Positions 8,699-16,351 of a stretch of 35,889 nt of DNA are shown in pieces (position 1 is the first letter of the stretch; every line of letters starts with the position of its first letter). The DNA is from a virus. The translations under genes were made by a program, and so were the position numbers. The notes under the pieces were generated by a model. That model saw only the letters and a list, made by a program, of their open reading frames with translations, searched no databases and was not told where the DNA came from. The stretch covers positions 1-35,889 of the IMG/VR virus record IMGVR_UViG_3300035703_000244; one strand, given 5' to 3'.

Positions 8699-9085
8699 AT
8701 GGCTCATTATGCACTATTAGATGAAAATAATATAGTTACTGAAGTTATCGTTGGTAAAGAAGAAGGTGAAGACGGTGTTGACTGGGAAGCTTGGTACGGC
8801 GAGTTTCGTGAACAAACTTGTAAACGAACAAGCTATAACACTCAAGGCGGTATTCATTTGAACAATGGTACGCCTTTTAGAAAAAATTATGCTGGAATAG
8901 GGTATACATATCGTGCTGATTTAGATGCTTTTGTTCCGCCTCAACCTTATCCTAGTTGGATTCTAAATCAAGAAACTTGTACATGGAATCCGCCTATACC
9001 TAAACCACAACACATAGGATTAGAAATGTATTTTTGGAATGAAAATATACTTTCTTGGGATGTTGTAAACGAACCTAATAATTAA
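8699..9085 (+). CDS. Conserved phage protein of fiber block, hypothetical
   Basis: The 128-residue product begins MAHYALLDENNIVTEVIVG and has a Trp/Tyr/Pro-rich C-terminal part (PQPYPSWILNQETCTWNPP). Proteins with this layout are common beside fiber genes in aquatic tailed phages. I know of no assigned role. It starts three bases after the adhesin stop. No signal or membrane segment is visible. Confidence 0.65.
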   Translation: MAHYALLDENNIVTEVIVGKEEGEDGVDWEAWYGEFREQTCKRTSYNTQGGIHLNNGTPFRKNYAGIGYTYRADLDAFVPPQPYPSWILNQETCTWNPPIPKPQHIGLEMYFWNENILSWDVVNEPNN

Positions 9086-9101
9086 TATAGGGTATAGTAT
9101 A

Positions 9102-9290
9102 ATGGCAATAGAACACGAAACTGCTAAAGCTGCTGGTGATGCAGTATCTATCGTAACAGTGGTAGGTACACTAGCAGAAGTGTTACCAGCTATTGCTGCG
9201 TTGCTTACTATTGTTTGGACATGCTTTCGTATATATGAAACTGAAACCGTTCAAGGTTGGTTAGGAAAGAACAATGTCAAGAAAGATTAG
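9102..9290 (+). CDS. Small single-TM protein, holin-like candidate
   Basis: The protein has 62 residues, with a hydrophilic N-terminus, a hydrophobic span at about residues 15-44 (VVGTLAEVLPAIAALLTIVW) and a polar C-terminus. Similar small one- or two-span membrane proteins appear near tail genes of podophages and some are called holins. A clearer holin is present at 20855, so this call is weak. The gene overlaps the next by 17 bases. Confidence 0.55.
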   Translation: MAIEHETAKAAGDAVSIVTVVGTLAEVLPAIAALLTIVWTCFRIYETETVQGWLGKNNVKKD

Positions 9291-9627
9291 TAAAGGTAAG
9301 ACTAAGAACACTGCTGCTAAGGAAACTATCTACACAGTTCCTACGCATCAGACAGCATTGTGGACATTGTTGTATGTAGCTAACATCGGTGCTAACAACA
9401 AATCAGCAGCAGTATATTGGTATGATGCTTCTACCAACGAAGAGTATGGAATAGTTAATACAACATTCAACACTGGTACAGGGTTAGAGTGGGGTGGTAA
9501 TGGTAAGTATGTTGTACTAGAAGAAGGTGATGAGATACGAGTAGAGCAACAAGATAACCTTACTACCTTTAGTTTTATTATATCAGTAGAGTTAGATCCT
9601 AAGTTAGCAGTTCAGTTTAATACCTAA
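9274..9627 (+). CDS. Small beta-rich virion-associated protein, hypothetical
   Basis: The 117-residue product has a basic N-terminus (MSRKISKGKTKN), then TIYTVPTHQTALWTLLYVAN and a C-terminal VVLEEGDEIRVEQQ. The pattern recurs in small structural or decoration proteins near fiber and neck genes in aquatic phages. No enzymatic motif is seen. AGGAAAG precedes the ATG inside the upstream gene. Confidence 0.6.
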   Translation: MSRKISKGKTKNTAAKETIYTVPTHQTALWTLLYVANIGANNKSAAVYWYDASTNEEYGIVNTTFNTGTGLEWGGNGKYVVLEEGDEIRVEQQDNLTTFSFIISVELDPKLAVQFNT

Positions 9628-9637
9628 AGGAGTTACT

Positions 9638-9724
9638 ATGTTTAAACCTTGCCCTGGTTGTCCTAGTCCTGCAAAGTGTAAGAAAGCTGGTAAGTGTATG
9701 AAGAAGTCTAAAGGTAAATACTAA
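9638..9724 (+). CDS. Tiny Cys/Lys-rich protein, 28 aa
   Basis: The product is MFKPCPGCPSPAKCKKAGKC followed by a Lys-rich end. The four Cys (residues 5, 8, 14, 20) could hold one zinc ion. AAAGGAG lies seven bases before the ATG, and the stop overlaps the next ATG (TAATG), so translation is very likely. Function is unknown. Confidence 0.65.
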   Translation: MFKPCPGCPSPAKCKKAGKCMKKSKGKY

Positions 9725-9852
9725 TGCCGTTAGCTAAAGGTAAATCAGATAAGACTGTATCTAAGAACATTCGTACTCTGAAGAAAGAAGGTTATCCTCA
9801 GAAGCAAGCAGTAGCAATAGCTCTTAGCAAAGCAAAGAGGAAAAAGAAATGA
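9724..9852 (+). CDS. Small basic protein, 42 aa
   Basis: The product begins MPLAKGKSDKTVSKNI, contains KKEGYPQKQAVAIALSKA and ends in a run of Lys and Arg. The GYPQKQAVAIAL segment recurs in small proteins of many podophages. The high positive charge suggests nucleic acid contact, which is inference. It is coupled on both sides (TAATG upstream, ATGA downstream). Confidence 0.75.
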   Translation: MPLAKGKSDKTVSKNIRTLKKEGYPQKQAVAIALSKAKRKKK

Positions 9853-10043
9853 ATATATGGATCGCTGTAGTTGTTTTCTGTGTTAATGGTGAGTGTGCCT
9901 TCTGGAAACCTAATGAAAACTTTTATAGCGAACGAGAGTGTCAAGCTGTTGCACAGAAGTTTATGTACAAAATAGAATCAGAATTACCTGTAGAACTTGT
10001 AGAAGGCGTGTGCTTACAAGTCAATACTAAGGATCAGACATGA
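9849..10043 (+). CDS. Small Cys-containing protein, possibly secreted
   Basis: The 64 residues begin MNIWIAVVVFCVNGECAFW and contain four Cys (two in the first 16 residues, one in SERECQAVA, one in GVCLQV). The hydrophobic start could be a short export signal or membrane anchor, and the Cys could form disulfides in the periplasm. ATGA overlaps join it to both neighbours. No family function is known to me. Confidence 0.6.
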   Translation: MNIWIAVVVFCVNGECAFWKPNENFYSERECQAVAQKFMYKIESELPVELVEGVCLQVNTKDQT

Positions 10044-10300
10044 AGAAAGATTCTCGACTAACTAATGCAAAAGTATCTGGATATAATCAGCCTAAGCGTA
10101 CACCTAATCATCCTACTAAGTCTCATGTGGTGGTGGCTAAAGAAGGAGACAAAGTAAAAACTATTAGGTTTGGTCAGCAAGGTGTGACAGGCGACAAGCA
10201 GCCAACTAAACGACAAGCTTCCTTTAAAGCTAGGCATGCAGCTAACATTGCTAAAGGTAAGATGTCTGCGGCGTATTGGGCAGATAAAGTTAAGTGGTAG
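10040..10300 (+). CDS. Conserved basic phage protein, 86 aa
   Basis: A Lys-rich protein with the sequence FKARHAANIAKGKMSAAYWA close to its end. The ARHxxNIAKGKMSAAYWADKVKW ending is a hallmark of a small protein family seen in many podophages and siphophages. Its function is unknown to me, and virion association is plausible from the context. It is the last gene before the promoter at 10304 and has no membrane segment. Confidence 0.75.
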   Translation: MKKDSRLTNAKVSGYNQPKRTPNHPTKSHVVVAKEGDKVKTIRFGQQGVTGDKQPTKRQASFKARHAANIAKGKMSAAYWADKVKW

Positions 10301-10303
10301 GTA

Positions 10304-10332
10304 TTGACATTCAATTTACTTTATGGTATAAT
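10304..10332 (+). promoter_or_regulatory. Consensus sigma70 promoter with extended -10, start of tail operon
   Basis: TTGACA at 10304-10309, 17-bp spacer ending in TGG, TATAAT at 10327-10332. The predicted transcription start (about 10339) falls on the ATG of the adaptor gene at 10338, so the transcript would be leaderless. The -10 region is near-identical to that of the promoter at 2759. Confidence 0.85.
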
Positions 10333-10337
10333 ATATT

Positions 10338-10985
10338 ATGACATACTTAGAAGCTGTTAACGATGTACTGGTAAGACTTAGAGAGCAAGAGGTTACTGCT
10401 GTAACTGATAATGCTTACTCTAAACTTATTGGTAAGTTTGTCAATGATGCTAAGCGTCAAGTAGAAGATGCTTATAACTGGAATGCTTTGACTGAAACAC
10501 TAACAGTCACTACTGCTAACCAAGTATTTAACTATGTACTAACTGGTATTGGTCAACGCTTTCGTGTTATGGATGTCATTAACCAAGAGAAGGATTGGTT
10601 TCTAAACAATGAAACTACTTCTCGTATGAATGAATTGTTTCTTAATGAAACATTTAGGTATGGTTCTCCAGATCGTTATAACTTTAACGGTGTAGATGTT
10701 AATGGTGATACTCAGGTAGACTTGTATCCTGTACCCGATGGAGTATATAATATTTACTTTAACGTAATCAAACCTACTGATAAGCTTACACTTAGTGCTG
10801 ACATTATCAAAGTACCGTCTGAACCAGTAGTATTCTTAGCATACGCTAAAGCACTGGTAGAGCGTGGTGAGGACAACGGTGTAATGAGTAATGAAGCATA
10901 TCAATTGTTTAAAGAATCTTTAGCAGATCATATTTCTGCAGAAGCTAATCGTTATCCTGATGAGATTACTTGGGTAGCTAATTAA
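10338..10985 (+). CDS. Head-to-tail adaptor (tail tubular protein A-like)
   Basis: This 215-residue protein begins MTYLEAVNDVLVRLREQEV and continues YSKLIGKFVNDAKRQVEDAY, the characteristic start of podophage tail tubular/adaptor (T7 gp11-type) proteins. It joins the portal ring to the tail tube encoded next. There is no Shine-Dalgarno sequence before the ATG. The only upstream bases are the -10 box of the promoter at 10304, so it probably starts at or near the mRNA 5' end. The family's usual N-terminus matches this ATG. Its stop overlaps the next ATG. Confidence 0.85.
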   Translation: MTYLEAVNDVLVRLREQEVTAVTDNAYSKLIGKFVNDAKRQVEDAYNWNALTETLTVTTANQVFNYVLTGIGQRFRVMDVINQEKDWFLNNETTSRMNELFLNETFRYGSPDRYNFNGVDVNGDTQVDLYPVPDGVYNIYFNVIKPTDKLTLSADIIKVPSEPVVFLAYAKALVERGEDNGVMSNEAYQLFKESLADHISAEANRYPDEITWVAN

Positions 10986-12592
10986 TGAAACCATTACAAA
11001 CTGCTTCTATAGGTGCGCCAGGGTTCCTTGGTCTAAACAGCCAAGAAAGCAGTGTACAACTATCTTCAGGATATGCATTAAAAGCAGAGAATTGTGTTAT
11101 CGACAAGTACGGTCGTATTGGTGCTAGACGTGGTTGGGTTCCTGTAAACACCACAGTTAACACTGATCTTGGTAGTGGTAACCCTGTACAGTTTTTGTTT
11201 GAAGTAATTATTCCTGGTAACAATGTTTTAATCAGTGGCGGTAATAATAAGTTGTTTACTGGTACTACCACTATGACTACTGCTGCAGTACGTAATGCTA
11301 CTAACAGCGGTAACTTAACCTATACTATTACTTCTAATAACTGGCAAGCAGCAGCATTGCCTTTTGGTGACGGTGCAGCCGCATTGCCTCATGCTTACCT
11401 TGTTCAGTCTGGACATGAAGTATTGGTGTTCCATAACCTAAGTAGTTCTGGACATAACCATGATGGGTCTTATGGGTTTCAAAGGCTAGGGGATGTTGGT
11501 TCACTACCAGCAGGATATTCTACATCTACCTTTAAACCTAATTGTGCATTAGCAGCGTATGGTCGTATATGGGTTGCTGATATTGTTGGCGATATTCAAA
11601 CAGTGTACTTTAGTAGATTGTTAGACGGTTCTGATTTCAGTGGTGGTGATAGTGGTTCTTTGTCACTTAACGCTGTGTTTCCTAGTAATGATAAGATAGT
11701 TGGTCTTGCTGCACACAACGGATTCTTAATTATATTTGGTCGAAATAACATTGCAATTTATGGTAATCCGATTGATGTTACTCAATTAACATTACAGGAT
11801 TACATTCCTAACATTGGTTGTATTTCTCGAGACTCTATAGTATCTACTGGTACAGATATTGTTTTCTTATCTGACTCTGGTGTTCGTAGTTTAACACGTG
11901 TTATTCAAGAAAAGTCATTACCGTTTCGTGATATATCTAAGAATGTACGGGATGAGTTAATACTAAATGTTGCATCAGAAACAGCATCAAACATCAAAGC
12001 AGTATATTATGACCGTGATGCTTTTTATTTACTTTCGTTGCCTACTACAGGTGTAGTATATTGTTTTGATACACGGACAGTTTTAGATAACGGAGCAGCA
12101 AGGGTAACCACTTGGAATAGTATTGATCCAAAAGCTTTCTTTGTTAACCAAGCTAAAGAATTATTAATAGGTAAGCCAGGATATATTGGTAGATACTCTG
12201 GATTTTATGATAACGGTTCTACGTATCGATTGTCTTACTTTACAAACCACTTTGACTTTGATAGTCCTACTACTTTAAAAATATTAAAAAAGATTGGTTT
12301 TATTGTTATTGGTGGTGGCGGCGCACAAGTAGCAGTTAAATATGGTTTTGATTACGAAGATAATTACTTATCCCAGACTAAGATACTTGCTGGTGGTTCT
12401 GCTTTTGAGTATGGTATTGCAGAGTATAACATAGCAGAATACTTTGGTGGTATAATCCTAGAAAGATTCTTTGTTAATGTTACTGGTGCTGGTACTATTG
12501 TTCAGGTTGGATTAGAAACAGAAATTACTGGTAATCCTTTCTCAATACAAAAAATAGACATTGCGTCGAAAGTTGGCAAGACAGTTATTTAA
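10985..12592 (+). CDS. Tail tube/nozzle protein (tail tubular protein B-like)
   Basis: This 535-residue protein starts with TASIGAPGFLGLNSQESS, followed by GYALKAENCVIDKYGRIGAR, typical for podophage tail tubular B or stabilisation proteins. The middle holds beta-propeller-like repeats (GFLIIFGRNNIAIYG, DIVFLSDSGVRSL). It is shorter than T7 gp12 but lies in the same order after the adaptor gene. It would form the distal tail channel. It is coupled to the adaptor gene (TAATG). Confidence 0.85.
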   Translation: MKPLQTASIGAPGFLGLNSQESSVQLSSGYALKAENCVIDKYGRIGARRGWVPVNTTVNTDLGSGNPVQFLFEVIIPGNNVLISGGNNKLFTGTTTMTTAAVRNATNSGNLTYTITSNNWQAAALPFGDGAAALPHAYLVQSGHEVLVFHNLSSSGHNHDGSYGFQRLGDVGSLPAGYSTSTFKPNCALAAYGRIWVADIVGDIQTVYFSRLLDGSDFSGGDSGSLSLNAVFPSNDKIVGLAAHNGFLIIFGRNNIAIYGNPIDVTQLTLQDYIPNIGCISRDSIVSTGTDIVFLSDSGVRSLTRVIQEKSLPFRDISKNVRDELILNVASETASNIKAVYYDRDAFYLLSLPTTGVVYCFDTRTVLDNGAARVTTWNSIDPKAFFVNQAKELLIGKPGYIGRYSGFYDNGSTYRLSYFTNHFDFDSPTTLKILKKIGFIVIGGGGAQVAVKYGFDYEDNYLSQTKILAGGSAFEYGIAEYNIAEYFGGIILERFFVNVTGAGTIVQVGLETEITGNPFSIQKIDIASKVGKTVI

Positions 12593-12603
12593 GGAGAATT
12601 AAG

Positions 12604-13746
12604 TTGACAGACTATGTTAAAAGTACCAACTTTGCTATTAAAGATGGTTTAGCATCTGGTAATGCAGCAAAAGTTGTTAAAGGCACAGAGATCGATGTTG
12701 AGTTTAACAACATTGCCTCTGCTATCAGTTCTAAATTAGATGCTTCAAACCCAACTATCTCAGGTAATATTACCGTTACTGGTAACGTTACTACTAATGC
12801 TTTAGTTGTTGGTACGCAAGCAGGGAAAGCCACACTTAATTACTCAACCAACGCTGCTCGTACACTGACAGTGCCTGCTGTTGCTGGTAACAGAACCTTT
12901 GCTTTTATTGATGAAGCACAGACATTTACCACAAATCAAACTATTGATGCAAATTTAGTTTTTACTAACAGTCAACGTCGTTTACAAGCACCTTTTAATT
13001 CTCAAACGTCTAATGCTTTTTTGTTGCAAAACTCTGGAACAAACTTAGGGACCTCTGTAGGTGTTATTCCTAACGGAACTTCTAAAGAATCATCTTTAAT
13101 TTTATATTCTTCAACAGATCCAGCCAATTCAAATTATTTAGTTTTGTATGCTTCAGATTCACAAACTCGTTTAGATTCAGATTCTGTTGGCACAGGCACG
13201 ACACAACGTATTCGTCTTGATACGGATAACTTTGAGCGCATTACCATTGCTCCTACTGGAGAAGTAAGTATAAACACTTCTACAGCATCAAACACTGCTC
13301 TTAAAATAGCTGCTGATGGGCGTACATATTCATTACAAGCTGATAACAAGATTCTGTTTAATGATACCTACGGCAATACAGTAGGTGCTACTAATAGAAC
13401 ATTGTATATAGATAACGGTGGTGTTCTTGGTGGTTTATCATCCACCCGTGAATCCAAGACAAATATTACTCCTATCACTGACACTGATTGGATTATGTCT
13501 TTAGAGCCAGTATCATATAATCGTAAACTAAAGAACAATGATGATACTTACTCTGATGTAGCAAGCCCCAACACAGAGTTTGGTCTTATCGCTGATGATG
13601 TTGCTAATGTTCGTCCAGAGGTTTGTGTGTTTGTTGATGGTAAAGTCTCTGGTATCAACTACGAACAGCTTATTTCACCGATGCTAAAAGAGATTCAAAA
13701 GTTACGAGCAGAAGTAGAGTCGCTCAAGGAGAAAGTAAATGTCTAA
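12604..13746 (+). CDS. Tail fiber/spike with C-terminal S74 intramolecular chaperone
   Basis: The 380-residue protein starts at TTG (AAGGAG seven bases upstream). Its N-terminus YVKSTNFAIKD with KGTEIDVEFNNIASAI is common to fibers of aquatic podophages. The C-terminal ~100 residues hold SSTRESKTNI, EFGLIADDV and a final coiled coil (ISPMLKEIQKLRAEVESLKE), the layout of the Peptidase_S74 autoprocessing chaperone. The Ser/Lys pair of the dyad is present. The chaperone trimerises the fiber and cleaves itself off. This is a second host-contact protein, without the heptad shaft of the one at 5182. Confidence 0.85.
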   Translation: MTDYVKSTNFAIKDGLASGNAAKVVKGTEIDVEFNNIASAISSKLDASNPTISGNITVTGNVTTNALVVGTQAGKATLNYSTNAARTLTVPAVAGNRTFAFIDEAQTFTTNQTIDANLVFTNSQRRLQAPFNSQTSNAFLLQNSGTNLGTSVGVIPNGTSKESSLILYSSTDPANSNYLVLYASDSQTRLDSDSVGTGTTQRIRLDTDNFERITIAPTGEVSINTSTASNTALKIAADGRTYSLQADNKILFNDTYGNTVGATNRTLYIDNGGVLGGLSSTRESKTNITPITDTDWIMSLEPVSYNRKLKNNDDTYSDVASPNTEFGLIADDVANVRPEVCVFVDGKVSGINYEQLISPMLKEIQKLRAEVESLKEKVNV

Positions 13747-14050
13747 CGCACTGAATTGGAAAGTATACAACCTTATACGAACAGTACCAGAAGGTGTTGT
13801 TACTACTGTATGTTGTCAAGTGTTTATGGTTGATGGTGATGATAGAGTAGGTGGTAACATTAACCAAGATGTTCCATATAAGAATCCGTCAGATCCTGAC
13901 TTTGTTCCTTTTGATAGTCTTACTGAAGCACAAGTTATTCAGTGGGTACAGAATCAACTTGGTCCTGAAAAGATAGCAAAGATGGAGCGATCATTACAAG
14001 CATCATTGAATCAAAGGAAGACACAAAAAGCAGAGGGTGTTCCTTGGTAA
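13739..14050 (+). CDS. Conserved phage protein, 103 aa, hypothetical
   Basis: The product begins MSNALNWKVYNLIRTVPEG and contains VIQWVQNQLGPEKIAKMERS. Proteins of this layout are widespread next to fiber genes in aquatic and other podophages. No function is assigned that I know of. The start lies within the end of the S74 fiber gene, after AAGGAGAAAG, with an 8-base overlap. Confidence 0.7.
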   Translation: MSNALNWKVYNLIRTVPEGVVTTVCCQVFMVDGDDRVGGNINQDVPYKNPSDPDFVPFDSLTEAQVIQWVQNQLGPEKIAKMERSLQASLNQRKTQKAEGVPW

Positions 14051-14344
14051 ATGAAAATACCAATAGTACAGAATAACAACTACATAATATACTTAGAATA
14101 CTTTAGTGATCTTTACTGGCTACATACAGATGTGTTTAACTGGACAAGTAAAGTAAAGACAGACTACCTAGATAAACTAAATAAACTTCAGTTACTTCTT
14201 AATGATGATTTGTTTGGTCTAGTTGATAACGATAAGCTTGGTAAGTTTGGTGGTACAATAGGATTTAAATATTTACATGATGTCACTGGAGCAGATAATA
14301 ACCAGTACAAAGTTTATACTAGGAGATTAGAATGGGTAAAGTAG
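14051..14344 (+). CDS. Hypothetical protein, weak acetyltransferase resemblance
   Basis: The 97-residue product is Leu/Asp/Lys/Tyr-rich (YLDKLNKLQLLLNDDLFGL) with a later KLGKFGGTIGFKYLHDV. The KF..xIGF pattern recalls the end of GNAT acetyltransferase-like phage proteins, but the fold is not complete here. It starts directly after the preceding stop and overlaps the next gene by 13 bases. The function is unknown. Confidence 0.6.
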   Translation: MKIPIVQNNNYIIYLEYFSDLYWLHTDVFNWTSKVKTDYLDKLNKLQLLLNDDLFGLVDNDKLGKFGGTIGFKYLHDVTGADNNQYKVYTRRLEWVK

Positions 14345-15504
14345 TCGGGTCTATATTAGAACCTTTTACTGGTGCTAAAGCTACTCGTAGGGCGGCAGAT
14401 GCGGCTGCTCAGCAACAAGCAGAAGCTGCGAGACAATCTGGATACGCTGCTGCATTTAGACCAGTAGGGTTTACTACTCGCTTTGGTACTTCTCGTTTCA
14501 CTGAGGAGATTGATCCTGTTTCTGGTCTTCCTCGTGTCACTGGTGGCGGTTACGAGATATCTCCTGAATTAAAAGTTCTACAAGATCGGTTAATGGGTCT
14601 GACTGGAGGAGCCGTAACTACTGCCGAAGAAGCTGCATTAGCAGGGCAACCACTAGGAGAAGCTGCTCAAAGTTTGTTTGGTTTAGGTTCTAGGTTCTTG
14701 CCTACTGACATCTCTCGTCAAGCTTCACCAGAGGCAATGGCTCAAGCACAGCGTTTCTATGGTCTAGCTAATCAGGTTACTCCTACTAGCTATGATCCTC
14801 GTGCTGCTGCTCAGAGCTACTACCAAGAAGCTCAGGCAATGCTTGATCCTACTCGTCAACGTGAAGAGGCACGCCTGGGCGCTGGTGTCTTTGGGCGTGG
14901 TAGGGCAGGATTGAATATTAGTGGTCAAGGTCAACCAGAACTCTTTGCACTAGCACAAGCACGAGAGGAACAGAATACTGCATTGGCTGCTCAAGCTCGT
15001 GAGCGTGCTCGTGCAGAACTACAGCAAGATATTGGTCTGGGTACTCAGCTTGGGTTGTCTGGTTTGTCTACTCAGCAGCAGGCAGAGAATCTTGCTAGAG
15101 CTAGACTAGCAGAAGACATAGGTCTAGGAACAGATCTATTCGGCACAGGAGCGTCTCTCTTGGGTCAACGGTATGCCCTACCTACTCAGGCGTTGGGACC
15201 GTTACAGAGCTATCTAGGCACGATAGAGAGCATTGAACAGCTAGGGCAACAGCCATTCCAACTTGGTATGCAGCTTGGTGGACAAGTTCAAGCAGGCGGT
15301 GAAGCAGGCGGTAGATTACTTGGTGCTGGTTTAACTCAAGCTGCTGATACTAGGTATCAAGGTATTCGAGCAGGCAACGCTGCTAATCAAGCTTTCTTAC
15401 AAGCTATGATGGGTTCTGCTGCTGGTGGGTTTAGTGGAGGTGGTGGTGGAGGTGGTGGAGGTGTAGGAATGCGTCCTGGTACAACTGGATACGGTACATT
15501 CTAA
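14332..15504 (+). CDS. Internal virion protein, Ala/Gln/Gly-rich
   Basis: This 390-residue protein begins MGKVVGSILEPFTGAKATRR, followed by an Ala/Gln-rich helical segment (ADAAAQQQAEAARQ). A long helical body with many LGTQLGLSGL-like turns follows, and the protein ends in a poly-Gly run (about residues 366-376) plus MRPGTTGYGTF. The size, composition and position after the tail genes fit podophage internal or ejection proteins that leave the capsid ahead of DNA and build the channel across the envelope. No catalytic motif is seen. Confidence 0.65.
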   Translation: MGKVVGSILEPFTGAKATRRAADAAAQQQAEAARQSGYAAAFRPVGFTTRFGTSRFTEEIDPVSGLPRVTGGGYEISPELKVLQDRLMGLTGGAVTTAEEAALAGQPLGEAAQSLFGLGSRFLPTDISRQASPEAMAQAQRFYGLANQVTPTSYDPRAAAQSYYQEAQAMLDPTRQREEARLGAGVFGRGRAGLNISGQGQPELFALAQAREEQNTALAAQARERARAELQQDIGLGTQLGLSGLSTQQQAENLARARLAEDIGLGTDLFGTGASLLGQRYALPTQALGPLQSYLGTIESIEQLGQQPFQLGMQLGGQVQAGGEAGGRLLGAGLTQAADTRYQGIRAGNAANQAFLQAMMGSAAGGFSGGGGGGGGGVGMRPGTTGYGTF

Positions 15505-15514
15505 AGGAAAGAAT

Positions 15515-16351
15515 ATGGGAATTAGCGCTCAACAAATGCTACAGAATGATCCAGACTATCTTGCTAGGCAAGCTGCTAGGCAAGAGATTCAACAATATCA
15601 AAACTTTCAAAATCCTCAACTTGGTTTAGCTGCTACTAGTGGAGCACTTATTGGTCGAGGCTTGGCTAATCTGTATCAAGGTCGAGGGTTTTTTGAAACA
15701 AGTGATCCTGCACTGCGTAGAGTATCTGAGATACAATCATTATATAACAATGCAATGCAATCCTTTGATCCTATGGATCCTTCTAAATCTTATGCTACGT
15801 TAGCTACCACATTAGCACAACGTGGATACGGTAGAGAAGCTGCTCTTGCTGCTGCGGAAGCTAATAAATATATGGGGCAAGGAGAAGATCGTGATCTTAA
15901 ACGGCAAGAAATAAGCGCACGTATCAGCGCTACAGAAGCACAAGCAGAAGCTACAAAAGAAACTGCAGCACAACGAGCAGCCGCCGCTGAAGAAGCTCGA
16001 AATAAAATTACTACAATAGGTACTACAACTAAACGATTAACTACTTATCGTAAAGGAACTGAGCCTCAAATTTATGTAATGAATGAAAAAGGTGAAGAAG
16101 AAAAATATAAACCTTCTATTCATGGTGGGTATGAGGTTGCAGAAGATCGACGTACACCACCTGCTGCTAGACCTGTATATCAAAGAGATGCTTATCAAAA
16201 CGTATATCAAATGAATCCTGACGGTACAAAAACTCTTGTCATTCCTGGTTTAGTTACTCCAGGACAAGCTGCTCCTGGTGCTGCGCCTGCGCCTAAAAAC
16301 GGTGTTAGAACTGTAGATCAGCTTCTTCAAGATCTATCTAAAGCCAAATGA
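15515..16351 (+). CDS. Internal virion protein, hypothetical
   Basis: The 278-residue protein has Gln-rich helices at the N-terminus (DYLARQAARQEIQQYQN), a long Ala/Glu helix at about residues 130-165 (ISATEAQAEATKETAAQRAA) and a Pro-rich C-terminal tail. It lies between two putative ejection protein genes. Its stop overlaps the next ATG by four bases. AAAGGAAAGA precedes the ATG. The role is inferred from position and composition. Confidence 0.65.
   Translation: MGISAQQMLQNDPDYLARQAARQEIQQYQNFQNPQLGLAATSGALIGRGLANLYQGRGFFETSDPALRRVSEIQSLYNNAMQSFDPMDPSKSYATLATTLAQRGYGREAALAAAEANKYMGQGEDRDLKRQEISARISATEAQAEATKETAAQRAAAAEEARNKITTIGTTTKRLTTYRKGTEPQIYVMNEKGEEEKYKPSIHGGYEVAEDRRTPPAARPVYQRDAYQNVYQMNPDGTKTLVIPGLVTPGQAAPGAAPAPKNGVRTVDQLLQDLSKAK

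Noticed and set aside
9085-9104. TATAGTATAAT before the gene at 9102 as another promoter
   Set aside because: No acceptable -35 box at 16-18 bp and no TGn. The spacing also puts the start codon inside the -10 box.
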